A model generated the notes under the pieces. That model saw only the letters and a list, made by a program, of their open reading frames with translations, was not told where the DNA came from and ran no database searches. Position numbers and translations under genes: made by a program. A stretch of 64,000 nt of DNA from the NCBI GenBank assembly GCA_014650415.1, contig BMUX01000008.1:2784-66783 (forward strand), given 5' to 3'. Of the stretch, positions 24,028 to 31,932 are shown one piece after another. How positions within the stretch are numbered: position 1 is the stretch's first letter; every line of letters begins with the position of its first letter. The DNA is from Streptomyces spiroverticillatus. GTDB lineage: Bacteria > Actinomycetota > Actinomycetes > Streptomycetales > Streptomycetaceae.

Positions 24028-24076
24028 GTACGGCCCGGGTCCCGCCGGGAGGAACGGCGGGGGACCCGGGCCGTAC
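24028..24076 (-). terminator. strong terminator hairpin after the exported-protein cluster
   Basis: GTACGGCCCGGGTCCCGCCG (24028-24047) pairs with 24055-24076, with a two-G bulge and a 7-nt loop. It lies 28 bp past the stop of the I36-like gene, between it and the phosphatase gene on the same strand. Confidence 0.75.
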
Positions 24077-24103
24077 GGTATCGGCGCGCGGACGGTCAGC
24101 CGG

Positions 24104-24490
24104 TCAGCACTGCATCGCCCACACATGGGCGTCGCCGCGGTCGTTGGCGTTGGCGTTGGAGGAGACCTCCTGGCCGGGCGCCAGGCAGATGGTGCGCTCC
24201 CCGCCGTCGGACGGGAACTGGATGGCGCTCTCGTACACCACCACGTGGTCCTTCACGCCGGGGCCCGAGATCCCGTGGTTGGCCCACGAGGAGTCGTTGT
24301 CGGCGATCCAGGACTCCCACCACTCGTCGTCGCCGGACGAGGCGAAGACGGAGCCGTTGAAACCGGCGTCCGGCCATACGCAGAAGGAACCACTGGGGCA
24401 GGGCGCGGCGGAGGCGGGGACGGCGAGGACGCCGCCCGTGGCGAAGAGGGCGGCGGTGAGGAGGGCGACGAGGCGCTTGCGGCGGGTCAT
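24104..24490 (-). CDS. secreted I36 peptidase-inhibitor-like protein
   Basis: The 128-residue protein has a Sec signal (MTRRKRLVALLTAALFAT, cleavage near ASA-AP). The mature domain starts CPSGSFCVWPDAGFNGSVF, as in I36 proteins related to the streptomycete metalloproteinase inhibitor SMPI and beta/gamma-crystallin folds. Cys residues are placed for disulfides (CPSGSFC, ICLAPG, final MQC). It is the third gene of a cluster of small exported proteins and is followed by a strong hairpin terminator. Confidence 0.82.
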   Translation of the reverse strand: MTRRKRLVALLTAALFATGGVLAVPASAAPCPSGSFCVWPDAGFNGSVFASSGDDEWWESWIADNDSSWANHGISGPGVKDHVVVYESAIQFPSDGGERTICLAPGQEVSSNANANDRGDAHVWAMQC

Positions 24491-24529
24491 GTGGGGGACG
24501 GACCTTTCGGAGAGGGGACGGGGCGGGGC

Positions 24530-25018
24530 TCAGGCGTGCGCCTGGGCGACTTCGGTGAGCAGTGCTCGGGAACGCTCCAGGGCCTCGGCGCGCAGCCGCC
24601 GGTGTTCGGCGCGGTCGGCGGCGGGGGCGGCGGAGCGGAGGTTGTTGACACGGGTCGAGACCAGGAACCAGCGCTTCTGGTCCCCGTACAGACGGCGTTG
24701 GGCGGCGGCGAGACAGCCGTCGGAGTGCTGGCTGACGACCTGCCCGCCCGGCAGGGTCAGGGACAGTTCGGCCCGGCCGGTCCCGAAGAGCGCGCCGACG
24801 ACGCGGCGCGCCTGCTCCGGCGGCGGAACGGCGGCCCCGGGCCGGGGCGTGACGAGTCCCTGGCGGGCGAGACAGCGGTCGGTCAGCAACTTCTGCGCGG
24901 CCTTGACGGTGTCGTCGGGCCCGAGCTCGACGGGCGGGCCTGCGGGCCCACCGCAGCCGGTGAGTGACATGGCCAACAGGCAGGCCATCAGGGATAGTTG
25001 AGCGCTGAGACTCCGCAT
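24530..25018 (-). CDS. hypothetical lipoprotein
   Basis: The 162-residue protein has a signal with lipobox LTGC (Cys22), a short Gly/Pro spacer and a mostly helical, Arg/Ala-rich mature part with two further Cys (TDRCLARQG and SDGCLAAAQRRLYGDQ). I do not recognise the family. Its start lies 3 bp after the stop of the upstream exported-protein gene, so the two are probably co-transcribed. Confidence 0.7.
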   Translation of the reverse strand: MRSLSAQLSLMACLLAMSLTGCGGPAGPPVELGPDDTVKAAQKLLTDRCLARQGLVTPRPGAAVPPPEQARRVVGALFGTGRAELSLTLPGGQVVSQHSDGCLAAAQRRLYGDQKRWFLVSTRVNNLRSAAPAADRAEHRRLRAEALERSRALLTEVAQAHA

Positions 25019-25021
25019 GGC

Positions 25022-25438
25022 TCAGCCCGGCTGGCAGTCGGCGGGCCTGCTGCGCTGCACCCCGTCGAACTTCTCCCACCACTCCCAGTTCGGCGAGTAG
25101 TCCCCGCCGTAGATCGTCCGGTAGAGGCAGCCGCCGTCCCGGAGGAAGTGCAGGGCGTAGAAGGTGTCCTGGGTCTGGTTGCTGAAGGACTTCGCGTGCC
25201 GCTTCACGCGGGGTTCGGCCTCGGAGTAGCCGGTGCCGTTGTAGCACCAGCCGCCCCCGGCGCCGTGCTCCTCGGGCTCGGACCAGAAACAGACGTATCC
25301 CGGGAGGGCGGCGGGGGCGGCGGGGGCGGCGGATGCGGACGGTGTACGGAGGACGGGCTGCGCGGTCGCGGACGGTACGGCGACGAGCAGCGCGGCGGCG
25401 GCCAACAGGGCGGCGGGCAGGCGCAAACGGGCGGACAT
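25022..25438 (-). CDS. secreted Cys-containing protein, I36-like
   Basis: The 138-residue protein starts MSARLRLPAALLAAAALL, with predicted cleavage after a TAQ-type site and an Ala/Pro-rich linker. The mature domain has GYVCFWSEPEEHG, GWCYNGTG, GGCLYRTIYGGDYSPNWEWW and a final ADCQPG, giving four Cys. The FWSEPEE pattern resembles the first strand of I36/beta-gamma-crystallin proteins. ATG 25438 is chosen because signal-peptide features begin there and GGAAG precedes it. It heads the three-gene exported cluster. Confidence 0.7.
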   Translation of the reverse strand: MSARLRLPAALLAAAALLVAVPSATAQPVLRTPSASAAPAAPAALPGYVCFWSEPEEHGAGGGWCYNGTGYSEAEPRVKRHAKSFSNQTQDTFYALHFLRDGGCLYRTIYGGDYSPNWEWWEKFDGVQRSRPADCQPG

Positions 25439-25549
25439 ACGGGCGGACTTCCACCCACCCCGAGCGGCTATGCGCAAGATCACCCGTGCCGGTGAGAAGT
25501 CGTACCGCAGGGGTCACACCAGCCCCGTGCGCCCCGACTCGGCCGCCCG

Positions 25550-26017
25550 CTACTCCGCGATGCCGGCGAAGGCCACGACCCGGTCGATCCGGGCCCGTAC
25601 CAGATACTCACCCGGCACGGAGTTGCGCTTCCCGTACGCCTCGGCGTTCTCGGCACCCATGTACCGGCCGCCGATCCGGGTGGCCCACCGGCGCACGGAC
25701 TCGGGCTCGTCCGTGAACTCCGCCGTGCACTCCAGCATGACGTAGGAGAAGGGCGGCTCCTGGTCGTCGACGCAGAGCGAGAACCGCGGCTCACGGCTCA
25801 GCGACTTGAACTTCAACGAGTCCTGGTAGGTGGTGAAGACCACCCGGACCTGCCCGCCACCAGCACCGTGACTGTCACCGTCACCGTCGCTGTCGTCCAG
25901 CAGGAACCACACGGGCGTCACATGTGGCCGGCCGTCCTTGCGGTTGGTCGCCAGCTTGCCGGTGCGCGTGCCACTGAGCACGAACTCCCGCCACTCGGCC
26001 TCGGCCATCTCCCGCAT
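25550..26017 (-). CDS. PPOX-class F420-dependent oxidoreductase
   Basis: The 155-residue split-barrel protein has TGKLATNRKDGRPHVTPVWFLLDD, VVFTTYQDSLKFKSLSREPRFSLCVD and a C-terminal RWATRIGGRYMG. This is the TIGR03618-like family that binds F420 or FMN. A DSDGDGDSHG-type acidic repeat is inserted in the first hairpin. ATG 26017 has GGAG six bases upstream and is preferred over a GTG at 26029. Confidence 0.87.
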   Translation of the reverse strand: MREMAEAEWREFVLSGTRTGKLATNRKDGRPHVTPVWFLLDDSDGDGDSHGAGGGQVRVVFTTYQDSLKFKSLSREPRFSLCVDDQEPPFSYVMLECTAEFTDEPESVRRWATRIGGRYMGAENAEAYGKRNSVPGEYLVRARIDRVVAFAGIAE

Positions 26018-26097
26018 CCCGAACTCCACTCAGTGAAAGGGCTCCTGTCCCCGCCGAGCGTAGACGAGCCCCTTCCCGCGTACCCCGGCCGTGCGCC

Positions 26098-26565
26098 CTA
26101 CCTTCCCCGGCCGTGCTCCGGCACCAGACCGTCCGCTTCCATCAGCCGTTCCAGGTCCAGGATGCGGCGCATGTCCTCCAGCCCCCGGTAGGTGTCGAAG
26201 CGTTCCTGGAGGTGGGTCACCAACTGCGGCAGCAGTTCGGCGCGTTTGGGGTGGTGGCGGGGCACGATCCGCAGTGCCTCGTCCACCAGGCCGATCGCCT
26301 CGTCGATGTCGGCGGGCCGCCCCACCGCTTCGAACCGCCATTTCAGCAGATGGGCGAGGTTGGCCGGTCGGCCCGCCCTGGCGGGATCGTGCGCGCCCTG
26401 GTCGGGGGAGAGGGCGACCGCCTCCCGCGTGATGGCGACGGCCTGCTCCAGATCCGGCAACGAGAGCGTGCGGTGGCAGCGCTCCTGCCAGGCGATGCCC
26501 AGATTGTTCAGGGCGCCGGGGCGGTCCTTGTGGCCGGGCGGCGCCAGCTTCACCGCCTCGTCGCC
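26098..26565 (-). pseudogene. 3' remnant of a tetratricopeptide protein
   Basis: About 155 residues of clear TPR repeats remain: DEAVKLAPPGHKDRPGALNN, LEQAVAITREAVALSPDQ, ANLAHLLKWRFEAVGRPADIDEAIGLVDEA and DMRRILDLERLMEADGLVPE. These match the C-termini of the large Streptomyces TPR/CHAT-type proteins. Upstream of DEAV, near 26565, the homology stops and the frame runs into sequence that codes better on the other strand, so the N-terminal bulk of the gene is gone. No start codon or SD is visible. Confidence 0.7.
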
Positions 26566-26745
26566 CTGGCCCTCGGCTGGTTGCGGGCGCGCCGCGCCGT
26601 CGAGGCGCTCGCCGACCTCGTCGAGTCGAGCATGGTTCTGTACGCGTCCCACCTGGCCGAACACCTCGGCACCGAACTGCCCCAGGGCTACGTCACCCCG
26701 GCCGTCGGGGCCCTCCTGCTCGAACGCATCCGCAAGGGCGCCTAG
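26560..26745 (+). pseudogene. 3' remnant of an unidentified gene
   Basis: Codons with strong G/C third positions encode about 60 residues ending VESSMVLYASHLAEHLGTEL, PQGYVTPAVGALLLERIRKGA and a TAG stop. No start lies nearby, and upstream the frame enters the antisense of the TPR remnant, so the 5' part has been lost. I do not recognise the family. Its TAG overlaps the TAG of the following minus-strand remnant (CTAG, 26742-26745). Confidence 0.5.
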
Positions 26746-26945
26746 ACCTCGCGGGTGCGGGCCGGGGTCGCGGCCGGTGCCGGGGCCGTCAGGTCGAGGA
26801 GGAGCATGGCGTCGTCGTCGGGGGTCCCCGGTTCGGCCGTGTGGACGCCGATGCGCCGGCCCGGGGTGCCCTCCAGTTCCATCGACTGGGGGGGTGAGGG
26901 TGATGGTCCCGACGTGCGGGTGGTGGAAGGTCTCTGGGTCCAGGA
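26742..26945 (-). pseudogene. 3' remnant of an XRE/MmyB-type regulator with a frameshift
   Basis: Two frames together encode the end of an MmyB-like ligand-binding domain: ETFHHPHVGTITLTP, then in another frame MELEGTPGRRIGVHTAEPGTPDDDAMLLLDL. The switch occurs at a run of seven G's (26888-26894). The helix-turn-helix and most of the ligand domain are missing; homology ends near 26940, where the aldo/keto reductase remnant begins on the other strand. Confidence 0.6.
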
Positions 26946-27567
26946 CGCCCCCCCCGCGCAGGACAACACCCGCCGCGCCTTCGAGACCTCGCTGACCAGG
27001 CTCGGCCTCGACCGCCTCGACCTGTACCTGATGCACCAGCCGTACGGCGATGTGTACGGCCAGTGGCGGGCCATGGAGGACCTCCACCGGGAGGGCCTCG
27101 CCCAGGCGATCGGCGTCGCCAACTTCTACCCCGACCGCCTCCTGGACCTCGTCCTCAACAACGAGATCGCCCCTGCCGTCAACCAGATCGAGACCCACCC
27201 CTTCTTCCAGCGCACCGCCGACCAGGCCCTCATGCGCGAGCACGGTGTGCAGCACCAGTCCTGGGGCGGCTTCGCCGAGGGCAGGAACGACCTGTTCACC
27301 AACCCCCTGCTGGCCGAGATCGGTGCGCGGCACGGCAAGTCCGTCGCCCAGGTCGTCCTGCGCTGGCTGATCCAGCGCGACGTCGTCACCATCCCGAAGT
27401 CGGTCCGCCCCGAGCGCATGGCCGAGAACCTCGACGTCTTCGACTTCGCCCTCACCGACGAACAGATGGCATCCATCGCCGGCCTGGACACGGGCGCGTC
27501 CCTGTTCTTCGACCACCGCGACCCCGAGATGGTCGCCTGGCTGAGCAAGCGGCGGCTGGAGGGCTGA
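26933..27567 (+). pseudogene. aldo/keto reductase lacking its N-terminal third
   Basis: About 210 residues of a normal AKR remain: LWVQDAPPAQDNTRRAFETSL, GLDRLDLYLMHQPYGDVYGQW, GLAQAIGVANFYPDRLLDL, NQIETHPFFQRTADQ, and the NADPH site VTIPKSVRPERMAENLDVFDF. The first 90-100 residues, with the catalytic Asp/Tyr and Lys, are absent. In this frame the upstream sequence is antisense of the MmyB remnant. A protein could be made from an internal start but could not be an active reductase. Confidence 0.7.
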
Positions 27568-27652
27568 GGACCCGTCCGACCCGGGGCGGGGCGCGCTGCG
27601 GATACTTGTTCGTGGCAATTCCTCCGAGCCCGTACGAACGAAGGCGCCCCAC

Positions 27653-28315
27653 GTGACAGGCCAGACCCCGCTCCTCCAACTGACCGACGTCGGACGCCGC
27701 TACGGCGAGAGGTGGGTCGTCCGCGCCGTCACCCTGGACCTCGCCCCCGGCGAATGCGTGGCCCTGGTGGGCGGCAACGGCGCCGGAAAGTCGACACTGT
27801 TGCGCCTCGCAGCGGGGCGGGAGGAGCCGACGGAGGGGCAGATCTCCTTCGCGGGCGGCCCCGTCGGCGAGGACACCCCCGCCGTCCGCGCCCGCGTCGC
27901 CACCGTGATGGACCCCGGCGCGCACTACCCCGACCTGACGGTGCGCGAGCACCTCATGCTCGTCGCGCTGGCCCACGGCCTGGACGCGGAGGCCGAGGAC
28001 ACCGTCGACCGCGCCCTCGCCGACCACCGCCTGAGCGAGCACGCCCGCGCCCTGCCGTCGGCCCTCTCCTCCGGGCAGACGCAGGCGATGCTGCTCGCCT
28101 CGGCCCTCGTACGGCCGCACGACCTGCTGATCCTCGACGAACCCGAACAGCGCCTGGACGCCCGCGCCCGCAAGGAACTGGGCCGCAGGCTCGCCGCCCA
28201 CAAGGAGCGCGGAACGGCGATCCTGCTCGCCACCCACCACGAGCCACTGGCGGACGCGGCGGCCGACCGGGTACTGGCACTGGAGGACGGCATACCGGTG
28301 GGGGCGGGGCGCTGA
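27653..28315 (+). CDS. ABC transporter ATP-binding protein
   Basis: The 220-residue ATPase has Walker A GGNGAGKST, a Q-loop region replaced by ATVMDPGAHYPDLTVRE, a degenerate signature LSSGQTQAM, Walker B LLILDEPEQRLD and H-loop LATHHE. It starts at GTG 27653. The stop shares bases with the next start (TGATG), so it is coupled to a large membrane protein that probably forms the transmembrane part of the transporter. The changed Q-loop and signature are typical of this Streptomyces pair. Direction and substrate are unknown. Confidence 0.9.
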   Translation: MTGQTPLLQLTDVGRRYGERWVVRAVTLDLAPGECVALVGGNGAGKSTLLRLAAGREEPTEGQISFAGGPVGEDTPAVRARVATVMDPGAHYPDLTVREHLMLVALAHGLDAEAEDTVDRALADHRLSEHARALPSALSSGQTQAMLLASALVRPHDLLILDEPEQRLDARARKELGRRLAAHKERGTAILLATHHEPLADAAADRVLALEDGIPVGAGR

Positions 28316-30075
28316 TGGGGCCGATGGAGCGGGGGCTTGCTCGTACGGACTCCGTGTGCGCTTCGGGGGGTGGGGGGTCTGCGGCGGGTGCGGATTCGCC
28401 TCGTGCTTCGGCGGGTGGGGGGCCCGCTGGTGCGGATTCGCCTCGGGCTTCTGCGGACGGGGGCCCCGCCCGTACCGGGTCCATGCGTGCTTCCACGGAC
28501 CGGACGCTCGCGTTCCTCCGTGCGGCGCGTGTGTCGTCGCGGCAGGAGCGGCGCAAGAACAGCGCGTACGTGGTCTACCTCGTCGCACTGTTCGCGGTGT
28601 TCTGGGCCGTGCCCCTCCTGGCGGCCGCCGCCCGCGCGGGCGGCCGGGGCGACTGGCACGGGGAGACCGCCCGGCAGCTGACGGCGACCCTGCCCTGGTC
28701 CGCGCCCCTGCTGACGGCCCTCGTCCTCCTGCTGACCATGCGGAACGCGGCCTGGCGGGGGCCCGTGCGCGTGGACCTCCCCACCCTCCACTGGCTCCTC
28801 CCGCTGCCACTCGCACGCGGACCACTGCTGCTGCCCCGACTGCGGGCGGCCGTGCTCCGGTCGGCGCTCGTGGGACCGGTCGTCGGAGCCGTGCTGGGTT
28901 ACGTGCTGTACGTCGCCGGAGCCGGCGCGCCGGTACCGCTCGCGGTGGCAGGGGCGTGGGCCGGACTGGTCGCGGGGCTCACGGGCGTCGGGGCCGGGGT
29001 GCTGGTCGAGCGGTGGGGATACGGGCGGCCCTTCTGGGTGGGTTCCCTGGCGGTGGCCGTCGCGGCCGCGGTCCTGCCGCTGTGGTCCGGGCCATGGGGG
29101 TGGGCGGCGCAACCTCTGGTCGCGGCGGCCGGACACGGGGGGCCGTGGGCGGTCGGGGCAGGGCTCTCGGCGGTGTGCGCGGCAGGTGCCCTCGTGGTCG
29201 CGTGGCGGTCGGCGCCGCTGATCCCGGCGGCCGAACTCCGCTCGCGCGCGACGCTCGCCTCGCAGGTCACGGCCTCGCTCTTCGCGCTGGACCTGCGCCA
29301 GACGCGGGCCGCCGTGCGCGGGCCCCGGCGCGGGTGGGCCGCCCGGCAGCGGGTACGGCTGCCGATGCCGCGCCGGCGGTGGCTGCTCGTACCGTGGCGG
29401 GACGCGACGGGACTGCTGCGGGAACCGGGGCGGCTGGTGTGGGGTGCGCTGTGGGCGGCGGCCGCGGTGTGGCTGTGCGGCCTGGCGCCGGACGCGGGGC
29501 GCGGGCAGGTCGCGGTGACCGTGCTGACGCTCGGCGCCGGGTACCTGGCCGCGGCCCAACTCGTCGAGCCCGCACGCCTGGAGAGCGACGACTTCCGCCG
29601 GGCGACGGGACTTCCGTACACCTTCGGGGCGTTGGCGCTGTGGCATGCGGTGGTGCCGGGGGTGCTGCTGCTCCTGGGATTGGCTGCGGGCGCGATCCTG
29701 TACGGGACCTCCGGTCACCTCGCGCTGCTGGGGGCGGTCCCGGCGCTGGTGGGCGGGGCGCTGGTCAGTGCGTACCGGGGGGCGATGCCGGTGGAGGTGC
29801 TGATCGGCGGGGAGACGCCGATGGGGAACACGGGGCCGTTGCAGGCGGTGCTGTGGTACGGGCGGGGGGTGGCGGGGGCTTTGGCGCTCGCCGCGCCGTG
29901 CTTGCTGGTGACGGTACGTCAAGGAGGCTTCGGTGTGGGGGAGTTGGGGTGGCTCCTGCTGGCCGGACTGGTGATGCTGGGGTGGGGGCGGAGTACGGCG
30001 CGGCGCCTGCGGGGTGGGCGGCGCAGGTCAGTTCTGGGCGCGGCCCGCGACCGCCTCCTGCCTCTCCTCGGCTGA
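28315..30075 (+). CDS. DUF6297-type multi-pass membrane protein (ABC partner)
   Basis: The 586-residue protein has 10-12 predicted membrane helices in two blocks separated by an Arg-rich cytoplasmic region (RRGWAARQRVRLPMPRRRW). The first 65 residues are a low-complexity tail made of 14-residue units (GADSPRASAGGGPA, GADSPRASADGGPA and two weaker copies) encoded by a 42-bp tandem repeat near 28387-28470. The membrane part resembles DUF6297 permease-like proteins paired with ABC ATPases. The TGATG junction implies coupled translation. Confidence 0.8.
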   Translation: MGPMERGLARTDSVCASGGGGSAAGADSPRASAGGGPAGADSPRASADGGPARTGSMRASTDRTLAFLRAARVSSRQERRKNSAYVVYLVALFAVFWAVPLLAAAARAGGRGDWHGETARQLTATLPWSAPLLTALVLLLTMRNAAWRGPVRVDLPTLHWLLPLPLARGPLLLPRLRAAVLRSALVGPVVGAVLGYVLYVAGAGAPVPLAVAGAWAGLVAGLTGVGAGVLVERWGYGRPFWVGSLAVAVAAAVLPLWSGPWGWAAQPLVAAAGHGGPWAVGAGLSAVCAAGALVVAWRSAPLIPAAELRSRATLASQVTASLFALDLRQTRAAVRGPRRGWAARQRVRLPMPRRRWLLVPWRDATGLLREPGRLVWGALWAAAAVWLCGLAPDAGRGQVAVTVLTLGAGYLAAAQLVEPARLESDDFRRATGLPYTFGALALWHAVVPGVLLLLGLAAGAILYGTSGHLALLGAVPALVGGALVSAYRGAMPVEVLIGGETPMGNTGPLQAVLWYGRGVAGALALAAPCLLVTVRQGGFGVGELGWLLLAGLVMLGWGRSTARRLRGGRRRSVLGAARDRLLPLLG

Positions 30076-30141
30076 TCCCGCTTCGGCAATGGGCCCCTTC
30101 CACCGAGCTCCCTTGGGGCACCCCCGCGACTGCGTAGCCCT

Positions 30142-30323
30142 CTTGAGCGCCGGGGCCGTGCGCTCCCCTTTCCCCCAGCCCCCTTGGGCGCCGGGGCGGC
30201 CTCCCCTCCCCTTTCCCCTCGCCCCCTTGGGCGGCGGGGCGCCCCCCCTTCCCTTTCCCCCCCGCCCCCTTGGGCGGCGGGGCCGCCCCCCGGGGGCGGG
30301 ACGGGCGGGCAAGGGGGCGGCCC
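30142..30323. repeat. tandem GC-rich array ending in copy 2 of the convergent-junction repeat
   Basis: The core CTTGGGCG(G/C)CGGGG occurs four times at 30142, 30183, 30226 and 30269 (the first as CTTGAGCGCCGGGG), with a 41-43 bp period and CCCCTTTCCCC-like spacers. The last unit (30264-30323) extends into the inverted repeat also found at 13712-13772. The array lies between convergent genes, which suggests expansion of a terminator-like element. Confidence 0.75.
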
Positions 30324-30644
30324 CTCTCGCTCCGGGCCTGCCCCGGTGCTGCCCCCTGCCCGCACCTTGCACGCCGGACGCGCTCACCTCGGGGCCCACG
30401 GGGCGCCTCCCGGTGCCGGGCATGTGAAGCCCCGACCCGCCGGGCCAAAGGGTCCCCAGCCCCGCCCCTTCACCTAAACCCGCGGGGCAATGGGACCGGT
30501 TCCGTGCGGGTGAGTGGGTGGCTGGTCGCGCAGTTCCTCGCGCCCCTGGACGGGGCACGCAAGTGCGGCCGGGCACGCCCGCGCGACGGGTCGGGAAGCT
30601 GGTCGTGCCGGGGAAGGCGTTCGCGGAACTGCCTGGTGCCGTCG
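30324..30644. other. intergenic region with common Streptomyces repeat motif and a coding-like remnant
   Basis: No intact gene is seen. CGCGCAGTTCCTCGCGCCCC near 30530 resembles a sequence very common between Streptomyces genes. Just after it, a plus-strand frame with strong G/C third-position bias reads GKLVVPGKAFAELPGAVV then IEGLAG and stops at 30665-30667. This could be the 3' end of a lost gene overlapping the esterase tail. Confidence 0.4.
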
Positions 30645-31745
30645 TCATCGAGGGCCTGGCGGGCTGACCGCCAGGCGCCTCCGCAGCCAGCGGGTGCGGG
30701 TGTCTCGGGCGTCCCGGGTGAGGGCCGCCCGGGACGCCAGCCCGTCGAAGCCGTGGCAGGCTCCCGGCCAGACGTGCAGTTCCGCGTCCCCGCCCGCCTG
30801 CCAGATCCCGTTCGCGTACGCCACGCCCTCGTCCCGGAAGACCTCCGCCGAACCCACTTCGACGTAGGCAGGAGGCAGCCCGGAAAGGTTCGTGGCGCGG
30901 GCGGGGGCGGCGTACGGGGACAGGTCCGCGGTGCCGTGCAGATCGCCCAACACCGCTTGCCAGGCCGTGGAGTTGGAGGTGCGGTCCCAGATGTCGCGGC
31001 CCGACATCTGGTGCGCGGAGTGGGTGTCGTTGCGGTCGTCCAGCATGGGGGAGATGAGCAGCTGCCCGACGGGCGACGGGCCGCCCGGCCGGTCCCGGGT
31101 CAGCAGTGCCAGCGCCGCCGTCAGCCCGCCGCCCGCGCTCTTGCCGCCCAGCACGATCCGCCCGGGATCGATTCCGAGCGCGTCGGCGTGCTCGACCGCC
31201 CACGTCAGACCGGCCCAGCAGTCCTCCAGGGCTCCCGGATACCGGGTGGCCGGGGCGAGCCGGTACTCGACCGACAGGACGGCCAGGCCGAGCGGTTCGG
31301 CCCACTCGCGCAGGACCGTCGGCAGGACCGACCACGCGTTGCCCATCACCATCGCCCCGCCGTGCAGGTAGTACAGGAGGGGCAGCGGGCCGGTCGGCCC
31401 GGCCGGGCGGGCGCTCACCAGGGTGACCTCCGGGGCACCCGGCGGACCCGGCACCCGCACCTCGCTCACCGTGAAGCGCCCGTCCGCGCTCAGCTCCGCA
31501 GCCGTCGGGCGGGGCCGCGAGGTGGCGTCCCGCTCCTGCCGGGCGGCGAGGTTGTGCGGGGTGAGGGGTTCCAGGGGGCCCAAGTCCGCTCGTACGACTG
31601 CGAGTTCGGGATCGAGGGCGGGCACGGGCAGCGGCCCGCAGCCCGGTGCCGGAAGCGGCCCGCCGGTGGGTGACGGAAGCGGTCCGCCGTCCGGACCCGG
31701 CGGCGTACGGTCCTCGCTCCTGCTCCACGGCTCCATGCCGCGCAT
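30645..31745 (-). CDS. alpha/beta hydrolase (hormone-sensitive lipase family)
   Basis: The 366-residue esterase has the HSL oxyanion motif YYLHGGAMVMG, a nucleophile elbow GGKSAGGG, an acid in the VEVGSAEVFRDEG region and the catalytic His in ACHGFDG. The N-terminus carries three 8-residue Gly/Pro units (GGPLPSPT, GGPLPAPG, CGPLPVPA) encoded by 24-bp repeats. No signal peptide is present, so it is probably cytosolic and acts on short acyl esters. The start at 31745 or 31736 is uncertain. Confidence 0.88.
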   Translation of the reverse strand: MRGMEPWSRSEDRTPPGPDGGPLPSPTGGPLPAPGCGPLPVPALDPELAVVRADLGPLEPLTPHNLAARQERDATSRPRPTAAELSADGRFTVSEVRVPGPPGAPEVTLVSARPAGPTGPLPLLYYLHGGAMVMGNAWSVLPTVLREWAEPLGLAVLSVEYRLAPATRYPGALEDCWAGLTWAVEHADALGIDPGRIVLGGKSAGGGLTAALALLTRDRPGGPSPVGQLLISPMLDDRNDTHSAHQMSGRDIWDRTSNSTAWQAVLGDLHGTADLSPYAAPARATNLSGLPPAYVEVGSAEVFRDEGVAYANGIWQAGGDAELHVWPGACHGFDGLASRAALTRDARDTRTRWLRRRLAVSPPGPR

Positions 31746-31932
31746 CCCATCACACCTGCCCGCCGCACCCGTACGTGTGGTCCGCGCAGGCCCAGGAGCA
31801 TACGGGGCGGCGGTTCGGGAACCGGTGACTGCGTGCCCGTACCGCGGACGACCGGTCCGCAGGGCCCGAACGCTCCCGCTCCTGGTCGGCGCGGTGCAGC
31901 GGGATGTACGGCGAGATCTGGAGGACCGCATC

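Noticed and set aside
26755..27567. Full-length aldo/keto reductase starting near 26755
   Set aside because: The first 60 residues of that frame are antisense to the MmyB remnant and show no AKR barrel strands or catalytic residues, so the gene is better described as truncated.
30142..30323. Evenly spaced repeats that could be taken for a CRISPR array
   Set aside because: Units are 41-43 bp with a short 14-bp core and related C/T-rich spacers rather than unique spacers, and no cas gene is present in the window.
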